Positions 1 through 11,327 of a stretch of DNA of 40,057 nt are shown here, piece by piece. The stretch is from Hawksworthiomyces lignivorus. Its lineage: Eukaryota > Ascomycota > Sordariomycetes > Ophiostomatales > Ophiostomataceae. The stretch spans positions 1-40,057 of the forward strand of contig NTMA01000158.1 in NCBI GenBank assembly GCA_002917075.1, read 5' to 3'. The position numbers and the translations under genes are program-made. The notes below the pieces were generated by a model. That model did not search any database. It was not told the DNA's origin and saw nothing but the letters and a program-made list of their open reading frames with translations. Position 1 is the first letter of the stretch, and each line of letters begins with the position of its first letter.

Positions 1-54
1 TTTTTTTTTTTTTTTTTTTTGTTTTGTTTTGTTTTGTTTTGTTTTGTTTTGTTT
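1..54. repeat. poly-T tract and (GTTTT)n simple repeat
   Basis: Twenty T residues are followed by about seven GTTTT units. Read on the minus strand, this is an AAAAC/poly-A run just downstream of the last visible exon of the UNC93-like gene, so it probably lies in or next to an intron. It also marks the window edge. Confidence 0.9.
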
Positions 55-1233
55 CTAAAATAAAAAAAACAATTCCCCGAATGCAACTTACACCCAAAAT
101 GTTCCCTGACGTAACTGCAACAATGCCAGATAAGAATGAGCCCAGTGCACGAGCACGAACTGAAAACCAAACTGTATCGCTGTCAGCAAGTTTGTCTTTT
201 GCAAAGCCACTCCAATTTCATTTAGCAGACGTCGGGCTCACCAGCGAGATATGTAAAAAAAACCGCCTCAGCGAAGACGGCCTGGCCGATGAAAAGAACG
301 ATAAGTAAAAAGTTCTTGCTGAAGAAGAGCCGCGTAGTCGCCTGAATCTCCTTCCAGGGGTTTTGCGTGATGGACAGGTCGACGCGCCGGCCGTCGCGCC
401 GCTCTACTTCAGATGGTTGGTTGAGCAACAGCGCTACAAAGGGGCCCGACGCCTGCAGGGCGATGAAGACGAGGAATACCGTGTACGAGACCTTGCCGGC
501 CTCGCTGCGATCGGCATTGAGGCCGAGGTTGATGGCACCGCCCAGAATTTGTCCGCCCAACCGGTAGGTCAACCAGTAGCCCAGTGCTTTGCCACGGTTC
601 CAAGGCTCCGGGTAGGCAATGGCAATAGAAGCCTCGGCCATCCAGAAGACGCCCGCGGAGATGCCGCACAAAGCGGCGCCGAAGAGCGTCAGCCACTCAA
701 CGCCGTAGCGGTTATTTGTGTATAAGCCGGCGGCAAAGGGAGCATAGCCAATTCTACATGATGAGCCTACGTTAGAGACAAACGAGAAAGAGAAATGGAA
801 AACAATACAAGGCTAATGTGCATCTCAGAGAGGGGATGAGAAAAAGACAAAAACGTGCCAGTTACAACTTACGTCCCAAACATCAGAGCACCTTTAATGC
901 CGATGTAGTGAACCAGAGCGCTAGAAAAGTAGCAAGAGAGCACCATGAGGCAGAATGTGAGGGCATTGGCTGCATTGACAAGGTGCGGGCTAGCCGCACC
1001 GCCGGCGCCGAGAGAATTCATGGCGCCCCAGATTCCTGGTGCCGCAAAGTTGCAAAGACCTAATATGGTCATGTTGTAGAAAGTCGATCGATACCATCGT
1101 ACTTTAATACGCAACTTAGTCCGACGCGCCGTTAATCTGACAAAGGGGCTTGGCGAAGAGCATCTTGTCACTCACCTGGATGTTGCTGCTCCTTAGGCGG
1201 CGCAGCCTCGCTTTCGTTGTGCAGCAAGGACAT
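1..1233 (-). CDS. UNC93-like major facilitator family membrane protein (partial, 3' end outside window)
   Basis: Multi-pass membrane protein of the fungal UNC93/DUF895 branch of the major facilitator superfamily; substrate unknown. Visible exons on the minus strand are 1176-1233, 873-1101, 242-753 and 92-171. Donors are GTGAGT, GTAAGT, GTGAGC and GTAAGT, and all junctions keep frame. The start at 1233 gives MSLLHNESEA. Family landmarks follow: VRWYRSTFYN leading into TM1, GLCNFAAPGIWGAMNSLG, a helix ending SALVHYIGIKGALMFG, GYAPFAAGLYTNNRYG, the conserved YPEPWNRGKALGYWL, and FTYLAVWFSVRARALGS across the 172-241 intron. The apparent stop near 222 lies in that intron, so the gene is not truncated there. 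The remaining C-terminal helices must lie left of position 1. The first intron (1102-1175) is the least certain junction. Family assignment is firm; function is not. Confidence 0.85.
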
Positions 1234-1887
1234 TGCCACTTAGATGTTTGAAAAAGGATATATTCTTATGTTGTAAAATCAGTGCCGGGTTTTGTTTTCT
1301 TTATTCCTAAACGTAAATAAAGAAGCCGGCACAAGCAGGCCCTAGCAAATAGAAAAGAAAATCGAATTATTCAACAAATACACCAAACACCTGGCACAAT
1401 GTATTCATATTAATTGGCGTCTTTATATGAAGAACGCATCAATTTACAAAATTTTCAGTGTTTAATGTGATGATCATTGCTACATCAAGCTTATTCTTTT
1501 CTTGGTAAACGTCTTGCGACAAAACTCCTGGCAAGCACATCACCGACCCACGTCGCATACAGATTGCTTACTCGGATGGATTGTAACGGGACATTGCAAG
1601 CTCACTGACACCATCGCGTTGCACACATAAGATGTACTACATAAAGTACGAAATATACGATGATATAGCAGATATTCCACATAAGGAAAGCCCACTACGA
1701 GCACTGTCAAGTCACTAAAAAATGGATCGCCCAACATACGATTCTATGCATGACACCAGGGACACGCCTCGAGGTCTAGATCTTTGGCCAAAATATTACA
1801 GTGCTTCATATGTTCTCCTATATTATATGTTGCATTTAAAATTTCGTCATGAAAAAGCGTGTATTTTCATGGCTATCTCACGATTGC
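1234..1887. other. intergenic, UNC93-like promoter and monooxygenase 3' flank
   Basis: No supportable gene. The left part should hold the promoter and 5' UTR of the minus-strand transporter. The right part is AT-rich 3' flank of the monooxygenase. Short open frames here resemble no family I recognise. Confidence 0.6.
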
Positions 1888-3787
1888 TTACGGCAAATCC
1901 CACCAGGCCTCGTGAACATCCCTCAAGTCGACCCCGGGCAGCTTCAGATAAGACGTCAGATCAGAGTCTGGGTCTGCTTCCTTCTTCGTCCATCCGTTTC
2001 CAAAGTACCAGGCAAACCGGTTATTAGTGTCCGTCTCCAAGTAATCGTACTCCCAGTCTTCCCACCGCGGCTCCCGCCGCACGATGGACAAGTGTCCTGC
2101 GCTGCCGGGCCAAATGCCGTGAATGAACCCGCCAGGCAGGCCACCATTGTACCACGAGCTGCAGTTCTCGCTCATGACGGTCGTTTCGAAAAAAGCGAGA
2201 GCGTAGGCGATGAAGTCGTCAGCCGCCTTCTGGGAGGCGGCAATCGACTTGATCCCCTCGCGGGAGATCTTGCGTAGGACGCGGGCGTAGTACGCGAGCT
2301 GCGTCTCGATGCCGTGTGGGACGGTGCCCGAGGGGCCGGTGGCGTTGGGGCCGAGAACAAAAAAGAGGTTTGGGAACCCAGGTGCGGCCTGGCCAAGGTA
2401 TGTATAGGGAAAGCCGTAGCCCTCCTCTTGGCCGCCGCTGCTGCTCTTCTTCTGCCTCCAGAGATCGCGCAGGTCCCGGCCCCGCGCGCGAATGGCAAAG
2501 CTTGGCACCATGTCCACGTTGGCGCCGGTCGCACAGAAGACAGCGTCGACCTCACGCTGGACGCCGTCATCCGTCTCGATGCCCGTTGCGGTAAACCGCT
2601 TGATGGGCGTGCGGATGTAGTCGACGTTGTCCTCGGTTAGTGCCTCGAGGTAGCCTGGACCCGGTGTGAGCCGTCGGCAGTTGGGCGAGAAATCTGGGAT
2701 CAGGTCCTGCAGCAGCTCGGGCTTCTTGGCCACGCGCCGTGTCATGATCTCGATAAACCGCTGTCGGATATCTTCGTTCTCTTTGGAATTCTTGAGGTAC
2801 GTGCTGAAACGCCGCCAGTACTTCTCCTCGAGTTCCTTGCGAAACGCGAGGTATGCCTCCGGGTTGCCTTCGAAGGATTTTTTGAATCCTTCGCTGTACG
2901 GCTGCGGCTCAAAGGTGCGCTCGTCGCCGGCCCATGATGCCGCAATCCACGTCTTGTTGCGCACGTAATGATCCAAGCGCGCCACCGTTTTCTGCAGGTT
3001 GGCCACCAGCTGGATGCCGCTCGCACCGTTGCCCAGGACGGCAACCTTTTTTCCTTTCGGGTCAAAGGACGGATCCCAGTGGGATGCGTGTCGGAGCAGG
3101 CCTTTGTAGTCACCGATGCCGGGGTAATCCGGCAGCTTCCAGTCGTTGAAGCGGCCGACGGCTGTGAACACGACATCGGCCTCTTCTACAGTGCGCTCAC
3201 CAGTGTCCACGTCTTGGACGACGAGGCTCCACGTCCCCTTGCCGTCATCCCAGTCCGCGCTCTCGATCCGACAGCCGAACTTGGCGTACCGGTAGACGTC
3301 GTACTTGCGTGCAACCGACTGCCAGTAATTTCGGATTTCGGGCCCAAAGGAGAATTGGTCGTTCCAGTCGGTCTTGGGTGCAAAAGTCGACTGGTAAACA
3401 TGAGATGGAATGTCACAGCGGACACCAGGGTAGACGTTCTCCAACCAAGTTCCGCCCTAATCTTGGATTAGCGAAAAATGGTCTGACAGCCTGGCAATTT
3501 AATCGCATTATCCTCACAAAATCTTTGTTCTTTTCGTAAATAGTTAATTGAATACCGGGCACCTTCGCCGGCAGCAAAATACCGGCAGTCACTCCAGATA
3601 GACCGCCTCCGATGACCGCCACCCGTAGTGAGCGAGGCTCATCTATGAAGCGATCTACGAGCTTTTTAAGCGGCTGTGGTTGTGCAAAGCTACTTGAACC
3701 ACTCCCATTCTGATGACCTCCATTTGATGCGGTGCTGTCTTGCGCCAGGTTGCCGTTTGGCACAGCCTCATTCCCCAGAGAACCCAT
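1888..3787 (-). CDS. FAD-dependent monooxygenase, Baeyer-Villiger type
   Basis: Predicted NADPH- and FAD-dependent monooxygenase that would insert oxygen into ketone or cyclic ketone substrates; the substrate is unknown. Two exons, 3518-3787 and 1888-3456, separated by a 61-nt intron (donor GTGAGG, acceptor TTAG), encode 612 residues. The first Rossmann motif GGGLSG is at residues 60-65. It is followed by YEKNKDF joined across the splice to GGTWLENVYPGVRCDIPSH, the FAD-contacting segment. The Baeyer-Villiger fingerprint FxGxxxHxxxW(P/D) appears as YKGLLRHASHWD at 207-218, with Tyr replacing the first Phe. The second Rossmann motif GNGASG is at 232-237, and an ATG motif (CATGANVD) lies near the end of the NADPH domain. 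A low-complexity N-terminal extension of about 50 residues precedes the FAD fold. No polyketide or terpene synthase is nearby, so a secondary-metabolite role is not supported by context. Confidence 0.93.
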
Positions 3788-4690
3788 GTTGTGTTGTTTT
3801 TTGTCTAAAAAGAGCCGCCTTACTAAAACAAAAATTTAATTCATTCTTGTGTTGGCTTTGCTGAGATTATTGAAACCGGAAACCTGCTCGTAAGTACGAG
3901 CCCAGTAACCATTTTCCGTGTAAGTGGCATTGATTATTAGATAGCATCCCACCAATTTCTCCTGCTTTTTATTGTTGCTTACGCTATCCTTTGGCCCACT
4001 CCCTGGAGTACGTCAGCCTCTAAGAGGGTGACGAAAACGCTGGAGATATCCAAGCTCTACCTATTCATAGTAGGATGGTGAGCTCGGTTACTTACAAAAA
4101 TATCGTCAGCAGCCAGGCATTGAGGAGATTACAGATAAAGATGGAGTCGCATATGCGCCTATTACACTTCGTATTGATGATAGAAAACTGCAGTTCGGTC
4201 CCCTCTCACATTGCATTATGCCGGCCGTCAATGATGCGATCTGGTAAATGTGACGCCGGCGGCAGATCGACGTCAGAATAGCACCGTGCGCCAAGGTACG
4301 CCAGTCAATCCCATTGCTGCACCATCGCACACACGCCCCGATCCAAAGCGGCCTGGTCCCCGCTCAGCGTTCATTCCACACTTTTAGGAGCCACACTGTC
4401 TACACATCCATGACAGCTCATTGGGAGAAGCTTGGAATGACGCAAAATTAAACACGGAAGCTAAAGCATGCTAAACAAGTAACACAGGCGCATAATATGA
4501 TATTGGGCCCCTTGCTAATAGGCAAGGAGCCAGGGATAAAGTCTAGACTGGCCATGTTCTGATGAACTGCATAGCTGTTATGCCCATTTAATAAAGCGAA
4601 GCGAACTTTACCATCAGCCGCCTCATGATGGACAAACGCTTATGCTTGCCGCGGGGGAATAGAGACGAAGAACGCGATTATTTCCACAGA

Positions 4691-4727
4691 GAGAAAAGAA
4701 AAGAAAAGAAAAGTAAAGTAAAAGGCA
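4691..4727. repeat. GAAAA/GTAAA purine-rich simple repeat
   Basis: Four GAAAA units continue into GTAAA-like units. This is a simple microsatellite-like tract with no evident function. Confidence 0.8.
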
Positions 4728-5498
4728 AAAGAAATCAAGCCAAGACAAGCCAATACAATACGAAGCAGTCAGCCAGGAGTTTAGGAGCCGCATTCCTTAC
4801 AGTCCCAGTGACCTTACTTGACCTGTCGCCAGGCCGTCTTTATGTATGTGTTTCTCATCGCTTCATAGAGAAACTGTTACAACTTGATGGTCTTCAAAAT
4901 CTATTGATTCAGATCTATTTAGGTCGAGGTTCACTTATTGTACTATTTTCTACAAATAATTTAATTAATTGAGACCTTAACTATTGGTTTCGTTTATCTA
5001 AATTCAGTTTGGCGAAGGTACGTGATCTTGAATTCGGTGTAGGGGAATAAGGATATTTGAAGTAGTAAAAATGGCGGTATGGGTTTATGCTAGGCGGAGG
5101 ACATCCATGCCCGTCAAAGACAGATTCTTAATAAAAACATTTTCTCGTTCATATACCAAGTCTGCAAGCGGCGTTATTTCCTTCGACGTGCTGTACAACG
5201 ACCGCTGAGTTGTTCATGACACCCATGTCTCAAGATTCCAGACGAATGATAATCACATATGCAAAACTTCATCTTCATCACATTGAGAGTCAGTAAATGA
5301 ATGAGAAACCTTGACGGGAGAGGGTGAAGTTAGTACATTATCACATAACAAAGATACTTGTAGCTGGTACTCATCAAAAAGCACATGCCACAGTGCAACC
5401 GTCCATATGCCATTCGATTGTACTTACGATCATCTGAATCAACTGAAGCACGACTTGGAATGCAGTGGTTGACAAGCCCAAACATGAATGGAAACAAA

Positions 5499-5518
5499 TT
5501 TTTTTTTTTTTTTTTTTT
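5499..5518. repeat. poly-T tract
   Basis: A run of 20 T followed by tandem CTTTTGG units to about 5540. It lies about 240 bp upstream of the dynamin-like start codon and may simply be promoter poly(dA:dT), common in fungal nucleosome-free regions. Confidence 0.75.
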
Positions 5519-5754
5519 GGCTTTTGGCTTTTGGCTTCTGGTACTAATACAAAGTTTATGTTTGAGTTCTTCGACTCTTTGCAGAGCCTCAAATTCAGTA
5601 AATAACCTACAAATGCCAAGCTAGCAAGTCAAGTCGCCTCTTCATCTAGATTATTTTTCCTTGGACTTCCTCTTCGCCTGGTCTCGCAGAAGTGATTTTT
5701 TAAGTTTGAAGTTGCTGAAGAGAGAACTAGCACATCTTATTTAAGCGCACAAAA

Positions 5755-8355
5755 ATGACAATGACAAGTATCGACAAAGAGAGCTTGGGCAACCAAGCCA
5801 TCTTGTCTCTCATTGATGAGCTTCGAGAAACGAATGTCGGCTCCATCATTCCTCTCCCACAGGTGTGTTATGATACTGAGCTGCGCAATATGCGTCTTAC
5901 TCAAATGCACTCATCTGACAGTTGCATCCAGCTTGTTGTCGTGGGTGACCAGTCATCTGGGAAAAGCTCAGCCCTTGAAAGCCTAACAGGGTTCTCCTTC
6001 CCTCGCGCTGCCGGCCTTTGTACACGATACGCGACGCAGATATCATGCTCTAGAGAGGCCGAAAAAAAAGTCATTGTCTCTATCATTCCGCGCCCAGATG
6101 CCAGCAGCGCTCTTAAAAAGCGCCTCAGTGCCTTCCGCCGGGAACTGAAAGACGTGCACAATGAAGGATTAGCTCAGATTTTCGATGAGGTAAATTCGCT
6201 ATTTTGAACGAGTTGATCCGTTAGACAAACTAATATATTCTATTCAAGGCCAATACTGTGATGGGCATTCACGCAGAAGTAGATTGGAGTTCGGACAATG
6301 TTTCTACCTTTAGCGAAGATATCTTGAAGATTGATATCAAAGGGCCAGACGTACGTGATTCTCTCTTTTATCCGTGGGATGCATTTTCTGCTCGGTGACC
6401 TGACACTCCACTGCATGGCACGTGTGCTAGCAAATCCATCTTACCGTGATTGACGTTCCAGGAATTTTTCGAATCCCAACCCCTGGTAATTAGCATATTG
6501 GTCCTCGGCAGTTGTTTACATGACTTACCAACAACCTATATACAGGTCTGACTACAGAGAAAGATGTCCAACTTGTCCGCAATATTGTGAAGCGTTATAT
6601 GAACAACTCCCGAACCATGTTGGTCTATGAAGCTCTTGTCTAATATATCTGACGTCTCGAAAACTAACTTGGCTCTCACAGTATTCTGGCTGTCATTCCA
6701 TGCAATGTTGACATAGCAACCCAGGAAATTCTCAAATTAGCTGCGGAGGCGGATCCAAACGGCGTCCGGACACTAGGTGTATTAACGAAGCCAGATCTGG
6801 CCTCAGAAAAAGCGGTCCAGGAAGCTGTCATTGACCTCGTCCAAGGCCGTCGAAACGAGCTTCGGCTTGGCTACTGTGTCATCAAAAATCGAAGTGCGGA
6901 TGACCAGTGTTCTACTTTATTAGAACGTCATGCTGCCGAGCAGGCCTTCTTTGCCAAGGAACCATGGGCCTCTATTCGCAATTCCTGCGGCACCGAGAGC
7001 CTCCAGACGCGGCTGCGCACCTTGCTCCTAGACGTCTCTAATCGGGAGATGCCGCATGTGCGATCTGATATTGATAAGCGCTTAAGTGAGAATTTGGACC
7101 GACTGACAGCGATGGGCAGCCCTAGGATCGATGAGAGCAGCCAGCGGCAGCACCTCGTACGGATATCTTCCCGCATACAGGAAGTCTCCAAGAGGGCGCT
7201 GAGCGGCTACTATGCAGGCGAGGCGCTCTTTCAGAGGAAACCCGAACTTCGGCTGATCACGCAAATTGTCAAGCTCAACGAGGCTTTTGCAGATGAGTTC
7301 AACAAAAAGGGCCACCACCAGGAATTTCGCGCGAAGCGAGAAAACGACGGAGAGGCGCCACTCGGCACGAGCAAACTCAGAGTAGACGTCGCTAAATTCG
7401 CACTGGAGGACTTGGCCAACATTGTCAATATCAACGACGCGTGTTCGTCACCACAACCGGGCCCGATGACAAGTGTCATAAGAGAGATTTATGAATCCAA
7501 TCGCGGACCGGAGCTTGGCACGGTAAGCAATCTGGGAATGCCAATTGCTTGAAGAGTTTAGAAAGCGTCAAGTCTCGCCACTTTTTTTTTCTTTTGGATA
7601 GGAAACTAACAGTTCGCAAACGACAGTTTAATGGAACGATCCTCGCTTCGGTATTTAAGATAGCGTCGCAAAAATGGGAGCAACTGGCGTTCACCCACAT
7701 CAGCAAAGCAATTGCGGCCGTCCATGGCTTTCTGTATACGCTGCTCCATGAGCTCTGCAAAGACACGGCGGTGCGTGACCGGCTTTGGGCAGATGTCCGA
7801 GAAGAGCTGCTCGAGAAATACCGGATTGCGATGAATTATGCGCGCTTTCTACTTCAGGTAGAGAGGGAGAACCCCCCCGTCACTCTAAACCACTACTTCA
7901 ACACGAACTTGCAGAAGAAGCGCCAAGACCGTCTTGTCGAGTCCTTGCGAAAGCACGCAGTTTCCTCATCCACTCTAAACGGTCAGAAAGAAAGTCAAAA
8001 GGACAGCCAAAAGACCAAAGACTATATCTCTCTCGACCTCCTATCCAAGCTTGCAGTGAACATGGATAACAGCCAGCACGTCTGCGAGGACATTTTGGAC
8101 GCTCTCGAGAGCTACTATAAAGTCGCCCGGAAGCGATTTGTTGACACTCTCTGCCAGCACGTAGTGTTTCACCTCCTGCTCATCGGGCCGGATAGTCCGC
8201 TCAATGTCTTGAACCCCGAACGGATCCTAATGTTTAACCCAGAACAGCTGAAAGCAATTGCAGGCGAAGATGAGAAGACAAAGAACCGGCGGCAAGTTCT
8301 GGTACGCGAAATCGGCAGCCTGAAACAGGCCGTTGAGGTGCTGCAAATATCCTAG
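5755..8355 (+). CDS. dynamin-like GTPase (Mx/Vps1-related)
   Basis: Large self-assembling GTPase of the dynamin superfamily, expected to act on membranes. Seven exons (5755-5862, 5932-6189, 6249-6350, 6431-6485, 6546-6618, 6682-7522, 7627-8355) give 721 residues. The P-loop GDQSSGKSS is at 41-49 (G1). PRAAGLCTR carries the G2 Thr, and DVPG is G3, created by splicing at 6430/6431. TKPD is G4 and VIKNRS is G5. A stalk follows, with GPELGT joined to FNGTILASVF across the 7523-7626 intron. A C-terminal GTPase effector domain occupies about the last 100 residues. No pleckstrin or proline-rich domain is visible, as in fungal Mx-like dynamins. The first intron (5863-5931) is in frame and could be read through, but splicing gives the family-standard LPQLVVVGDQ. 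The fifth intron has a weak donor, GTTGGT. Specific function (vacuolar, peroxisomal, mitochondrial or defence) cannot be read from sequence. Confidence 0.93.
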
Positions 8356-8769
8356 TAAAATTATTTTCAAATTGTGGTCGAAATCGTTCTTCAAGAGAAA
8401 TATGCACGCGGATTTACGCTAGCTGTAACAACCCATTACTTTTTCCATTCAATTTTACCCATAGCTGCAAATCTAGTCTGTTAATGTGAAGGCATAGCCG
8501 TTTGATAATATGCGGCCTTTGACATAGTCTCTAATTTGAAATAATAGACATTAACAGTTAGTCTAAATCTAGAAATAGCATCGTAACTGACTCTGCAAGT
8601 CGACAACATACAAATTCCTAGCTTGCTATCGATTTTCCGCTATGTATCTATTTGCTAATGATGCCTTGGTGAATTTCTAGCTACGCCATCCACGAGCTCG
8701 GCGACGCCGCATCGAAAATCATGGTCGAAAGTTTTTTTTTTTTTTTTTTTTTCAATTCTCACTTATGCT
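8356..8769. other. convergent intergenic region with poly-T tract
   Basis: 3' flanks of two convergent genes. A run of about 21 T (8732-8752) lies just beyond the glycosyltransferase stop codon. Nothing else is recognisable. Confidence 0.6.
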
Positions 8770-9876
8770 TTAGGGATAGTCTGTGAACCCTGCATTTGGT
8801 CCATCTCTATCCAGAAGATGGGCAAATCTTTGCCGCTGGTCGAGTAATATTCTAGGTATATCTTGATTGTTGTCGATTCGTTCGAAGATCTCACTTTCTC
8901 TATCCCAGATATCTTTTCCCTGTCTGATATATGACGCTATCCGATCTCTATCTCGATATTCCTCCGCATTCATCCACTGGTGAGAAAATGAGGAAATTTT
9001 TGTGAGAAGCTCCTCTATAGTAGCAAAGCAAGAGGAACAATGCCATCCTGCATTCCAAAGATCAGCTGTATCTAATTTGATCAACGGCTGGATTCCTCCG
9101 TCCGAATTGCGCAAGTTGACCGGCAGAATAGTCCTACTGCCCTGATAGTACGTGGCCTGTGGGTGAGCCCATTCGGCGCCCTTGTGTCGGAATTGGAAGC
9201 TGTAGTAATAGAATTCACTTCGGAGGTTAAGGCGCACGGGGAAATCACAAGCCTTGAGTACAGCGATGGTTTCGGGGCGGACAATTTCGTCGACATCTGC
9301 CACGATGATTACATCGCCCGGCACCGGAGCTTGGCTGCCCTTCAGAGGGGCCAGGACTTGATCGTACATAGCATTGCGTTGAAGGTCTTCCCATGCCCAA
9401 GCAGGGTTAGCTCGATCTGAATGGAAGCCTTCCGGAATCACCAGCGTATGGTAGATAATCTTGTCTCTATAAACGTCTAGTTGCTTCAAATGGTCTTTGA
9501 TGAGTAGCGGCTTGTCACGGTTCGTGAATGTCTTTGGAGACTCGACGATGATGAAATAATCGACGTAGTCATATGTCGTATTAAGTCTGACTTCCAACCA
9601 TTCAAGTTCTGTATTGACTATAAACAGATCATATACCCTTCTTAAAGATTTGCGGTTCTTTGTGACGAACGGTCTCCAGTTGTGACGTTTGCACAAGTCT
9701 GTCTTCGTATCGAGTGAGGATAGATTAAGCTGTGTTAGGTCAAATCGCAAAACCTTGTGAATAGATCTATCAGTCCAGTTTGGATTCACCCAAAGTATTC
9801 TTAGAAAAACAAAAATGAGACCAAGGACGAGTGCAATTCTAAGGGAACCCTTTCGAGGCCACCAAAACTTAAGCAT
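8770..9876 (-). CDS. glycosyltransferase family 17 (beta-1,4-N-acetylglucosaminyltransferase-like), type II membrane protein
   Basis: Predicted Golgi-type glycosyltransferase of family GT17, the family of the animal bisecting GlcNAc-transferase; the fungal acceptor is unknown. It is a single exon of 368 residues starting at the ATG at 9876. A longer reading would need a TTG start. A short cytosolic tail with basic residues is followed by one signal-anchor helix (about 12-29), a stem, and the catalytic domain. Family landmarks are RRVYDLFIVNTELEWLEVRL, DYFIIVESPKTFTNRDKPL, the metal-binding DVDE at about 194-197 within DVIIVADVDEIVRPE, and AGWHCSSCFATIEE. The C-terminal part has the usual spacing for the family, so it looks full-length. 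It is convergent with the dynamin-like gene and no functional link is apparent. Confidence 0.92.
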   Translation of the reverse strand: MLKFWWPRKGSLRIALVLGLIFVFLRILWVNPNWTDRSIHKVLRFDLTQLNLSSLDTKTDLCKRHNWRPFVTKNRKSLRRVYDLFIVNTELEWLEVRLNTTYDYVDYFIIVESPKTFTNRDKPLLIKDHLKQLDVYRDKIIYHTLVIPEGFHSDRANPAWAWEDLQRNAMYDQVLAPLKGSQAPVPGDVIIVADVDEIVRPETIAVLKACDFPVRLNLRSEFYYYSFQFRHKGAEWAHPQATYYQGSRTILPVNLRNSDGGIQPLIKLDTADLWNAGWHCSSCFATIEELLTKISSFSHQWMNAEEYRDRDRIASYIRQGKDIWDRESEIFERIDNNQDIPRILLDQRQRFAHLLDRDGPNAGFTDYP

Positions 9877-11327
9877 CCTCCCAAGTACATAGAATAAATG
9901 CAAGGAAAGTGATCTGTATATGGGTGGCGGCAGATACAGGGTAGAAATAAAAAAAGTGAGTTATATACAAGATCAGCCTCTTCTCAATAGACAAGCATGG
10001 CTGATACCATACTATCCGTCTTGGGCTAAGGCTAATAAGAGTTGGCTGACTGTGCTTCAATTCCAGAATTTCTGGGAGAGGTCCAACACTGTCAAACTCG
10101 GGTATTTGGCGCATCTCATGTCACCTTCATGCAAGGTGCGTTTTACAGCTGTTGGAGACTCATAGCGGAAAGGACTTCGACCCCAAAACAGAGAGAGAGG
10201 CAGGCGGGAATGTTGTTCTCGTCGTTGTGTCTTTACCCGCGTCGTACTTGTGCCGTCCCCTTAATAAGGGCGTAGCAACGGTCTCTGTAGTCTTCGGGAG
10301 GTCTCTTCATTGTTTTTAGGCTAAGACCGAATCCTCCTGTCGTCCGGTCTTGGAGTAGTAATATTTTTTCTTTTTTTTTTTTTTTAAAAAAAGACAAAAC
10401 TTGAACTTTGTTCTCTTTGTTAAGGATTGCCTTTTAATTTTTGTCATTACCCGCATGCTGTGCCGCAAAACTCTCGATAGTGTACAGCGAGGCGCCTTTG
10501 GTGAGAAATGTGCATAGATACAAACAGTATATGTTGTGTGAGCACGAACAGCCCCTTTCTTTTTAAGCGGCTTACAACGCTATAATTTCCATTATATCAC
10601 AGAAAATTGCTACCACATGTCAAAAATACTACAAAAATCTCAGGTGACGTTAGCTAAAATGTATTTTAACTCTTTTACTCAAAGGATGGGCCGTTCCATT
10701 GCTGTCAAAAAGAGAAGCATCCGAAGGCAAGGGGCCGTGTCTCTGCGGCACGTTTATGTGTTGCAGCTGGTAGCGCGTAAAGATTAAACTCTATACTAGA
10801 AAACGAAATACCCAGCATCCATTCCCTATGACACATTTTTGAGCCATTGCAAGTTTTATGGCCCTTCGGAGAGTAGTCGTACTCGCTTATAGAAGTGTGA
10901 ACTACGGAGCGTAACCATTCAAACAGAGATTGCGTGCAAATGATAGAATGACGACACATGTCGTCTGCTACAAAATAATGTTGCCTTCCTGCGTTTACGC
11001 TTAGGCGAATCCTCCGAATGTGACTGGTTCAGTAGCTACAAGTTACTGGTACGACTTGAGCCGCAAGGGTCTTGTCTTTCAGCTAGATCATATGACACCA
11101 GAGAGATGAGGACAACCAACCACAGGTCGAGCCTAGCCCTCTGTCACAAAAAAGTTTCCAGATACTCTGTGTTGGTCCAATTATTATTTCTAGCCGCTGC
11201 ACTGCGCCTCGCAACACGTAAAGAAACCTCCCACGGCAGCCTTGCCGAAATAAAATCTTCACAGATACTTAGCGGTGACAAACTAACTCGAGTGCAGCTC
11301 GGAACGGAGAAAGGAGAATACTTCATC
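9877..11327. other. intergenic, glycosyltransferase and BTB gene promoters
   Basis: No convincing gene. Several frames of 76-84 codons exist on both strands but show no domain and no splice-extended continuation I could find. A 15-T run lies at 10371-10385. The stretch should contain both promoters of the divergent glycosyltransferase and BTB genes. Confidence 0.55.

Larger units (their letters stand above)
3788..5754. other. intergenic, divergent promoter region with simple repeats
   Basis: Nearly 2 kb between the minus-strand monooxygenase and the plus-strand dynamin-like gene, so both promoters lie here. I find no coding signal. It holds a GAAAA-type purine repeat (about 4691-4727), a small perfect hairpin (CCTTGC, 6-nt loop, GCAAGG; 4510-4527), a 20-T run (5499-5518) and three CTTTTGG-like repeats just after it. 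Open frames of 68-115 codons show no recognisable domain. Confidence 0.6.

Noticed and set aside
222..671. Apparent C-terminal truncation of the UNC93-like protein
   Set aside because: The stop lies inside a 70-nt intron; the next exon (92-171) restores the family sequence, and the gene continues beyond the window edge.
4625..4972. 115-codon plus-strand frame in the monooxygenase/dynamin spacer
   Set aside because: Its beginning is translated from a GAAAA simple repeat and no domain is present.
8732..8752. Poly-T tract as a retroposon tail
   Set aside because: No flanking duplication or reverse transcriptase remnant is seen; similar T runs recur across the window in spacers.
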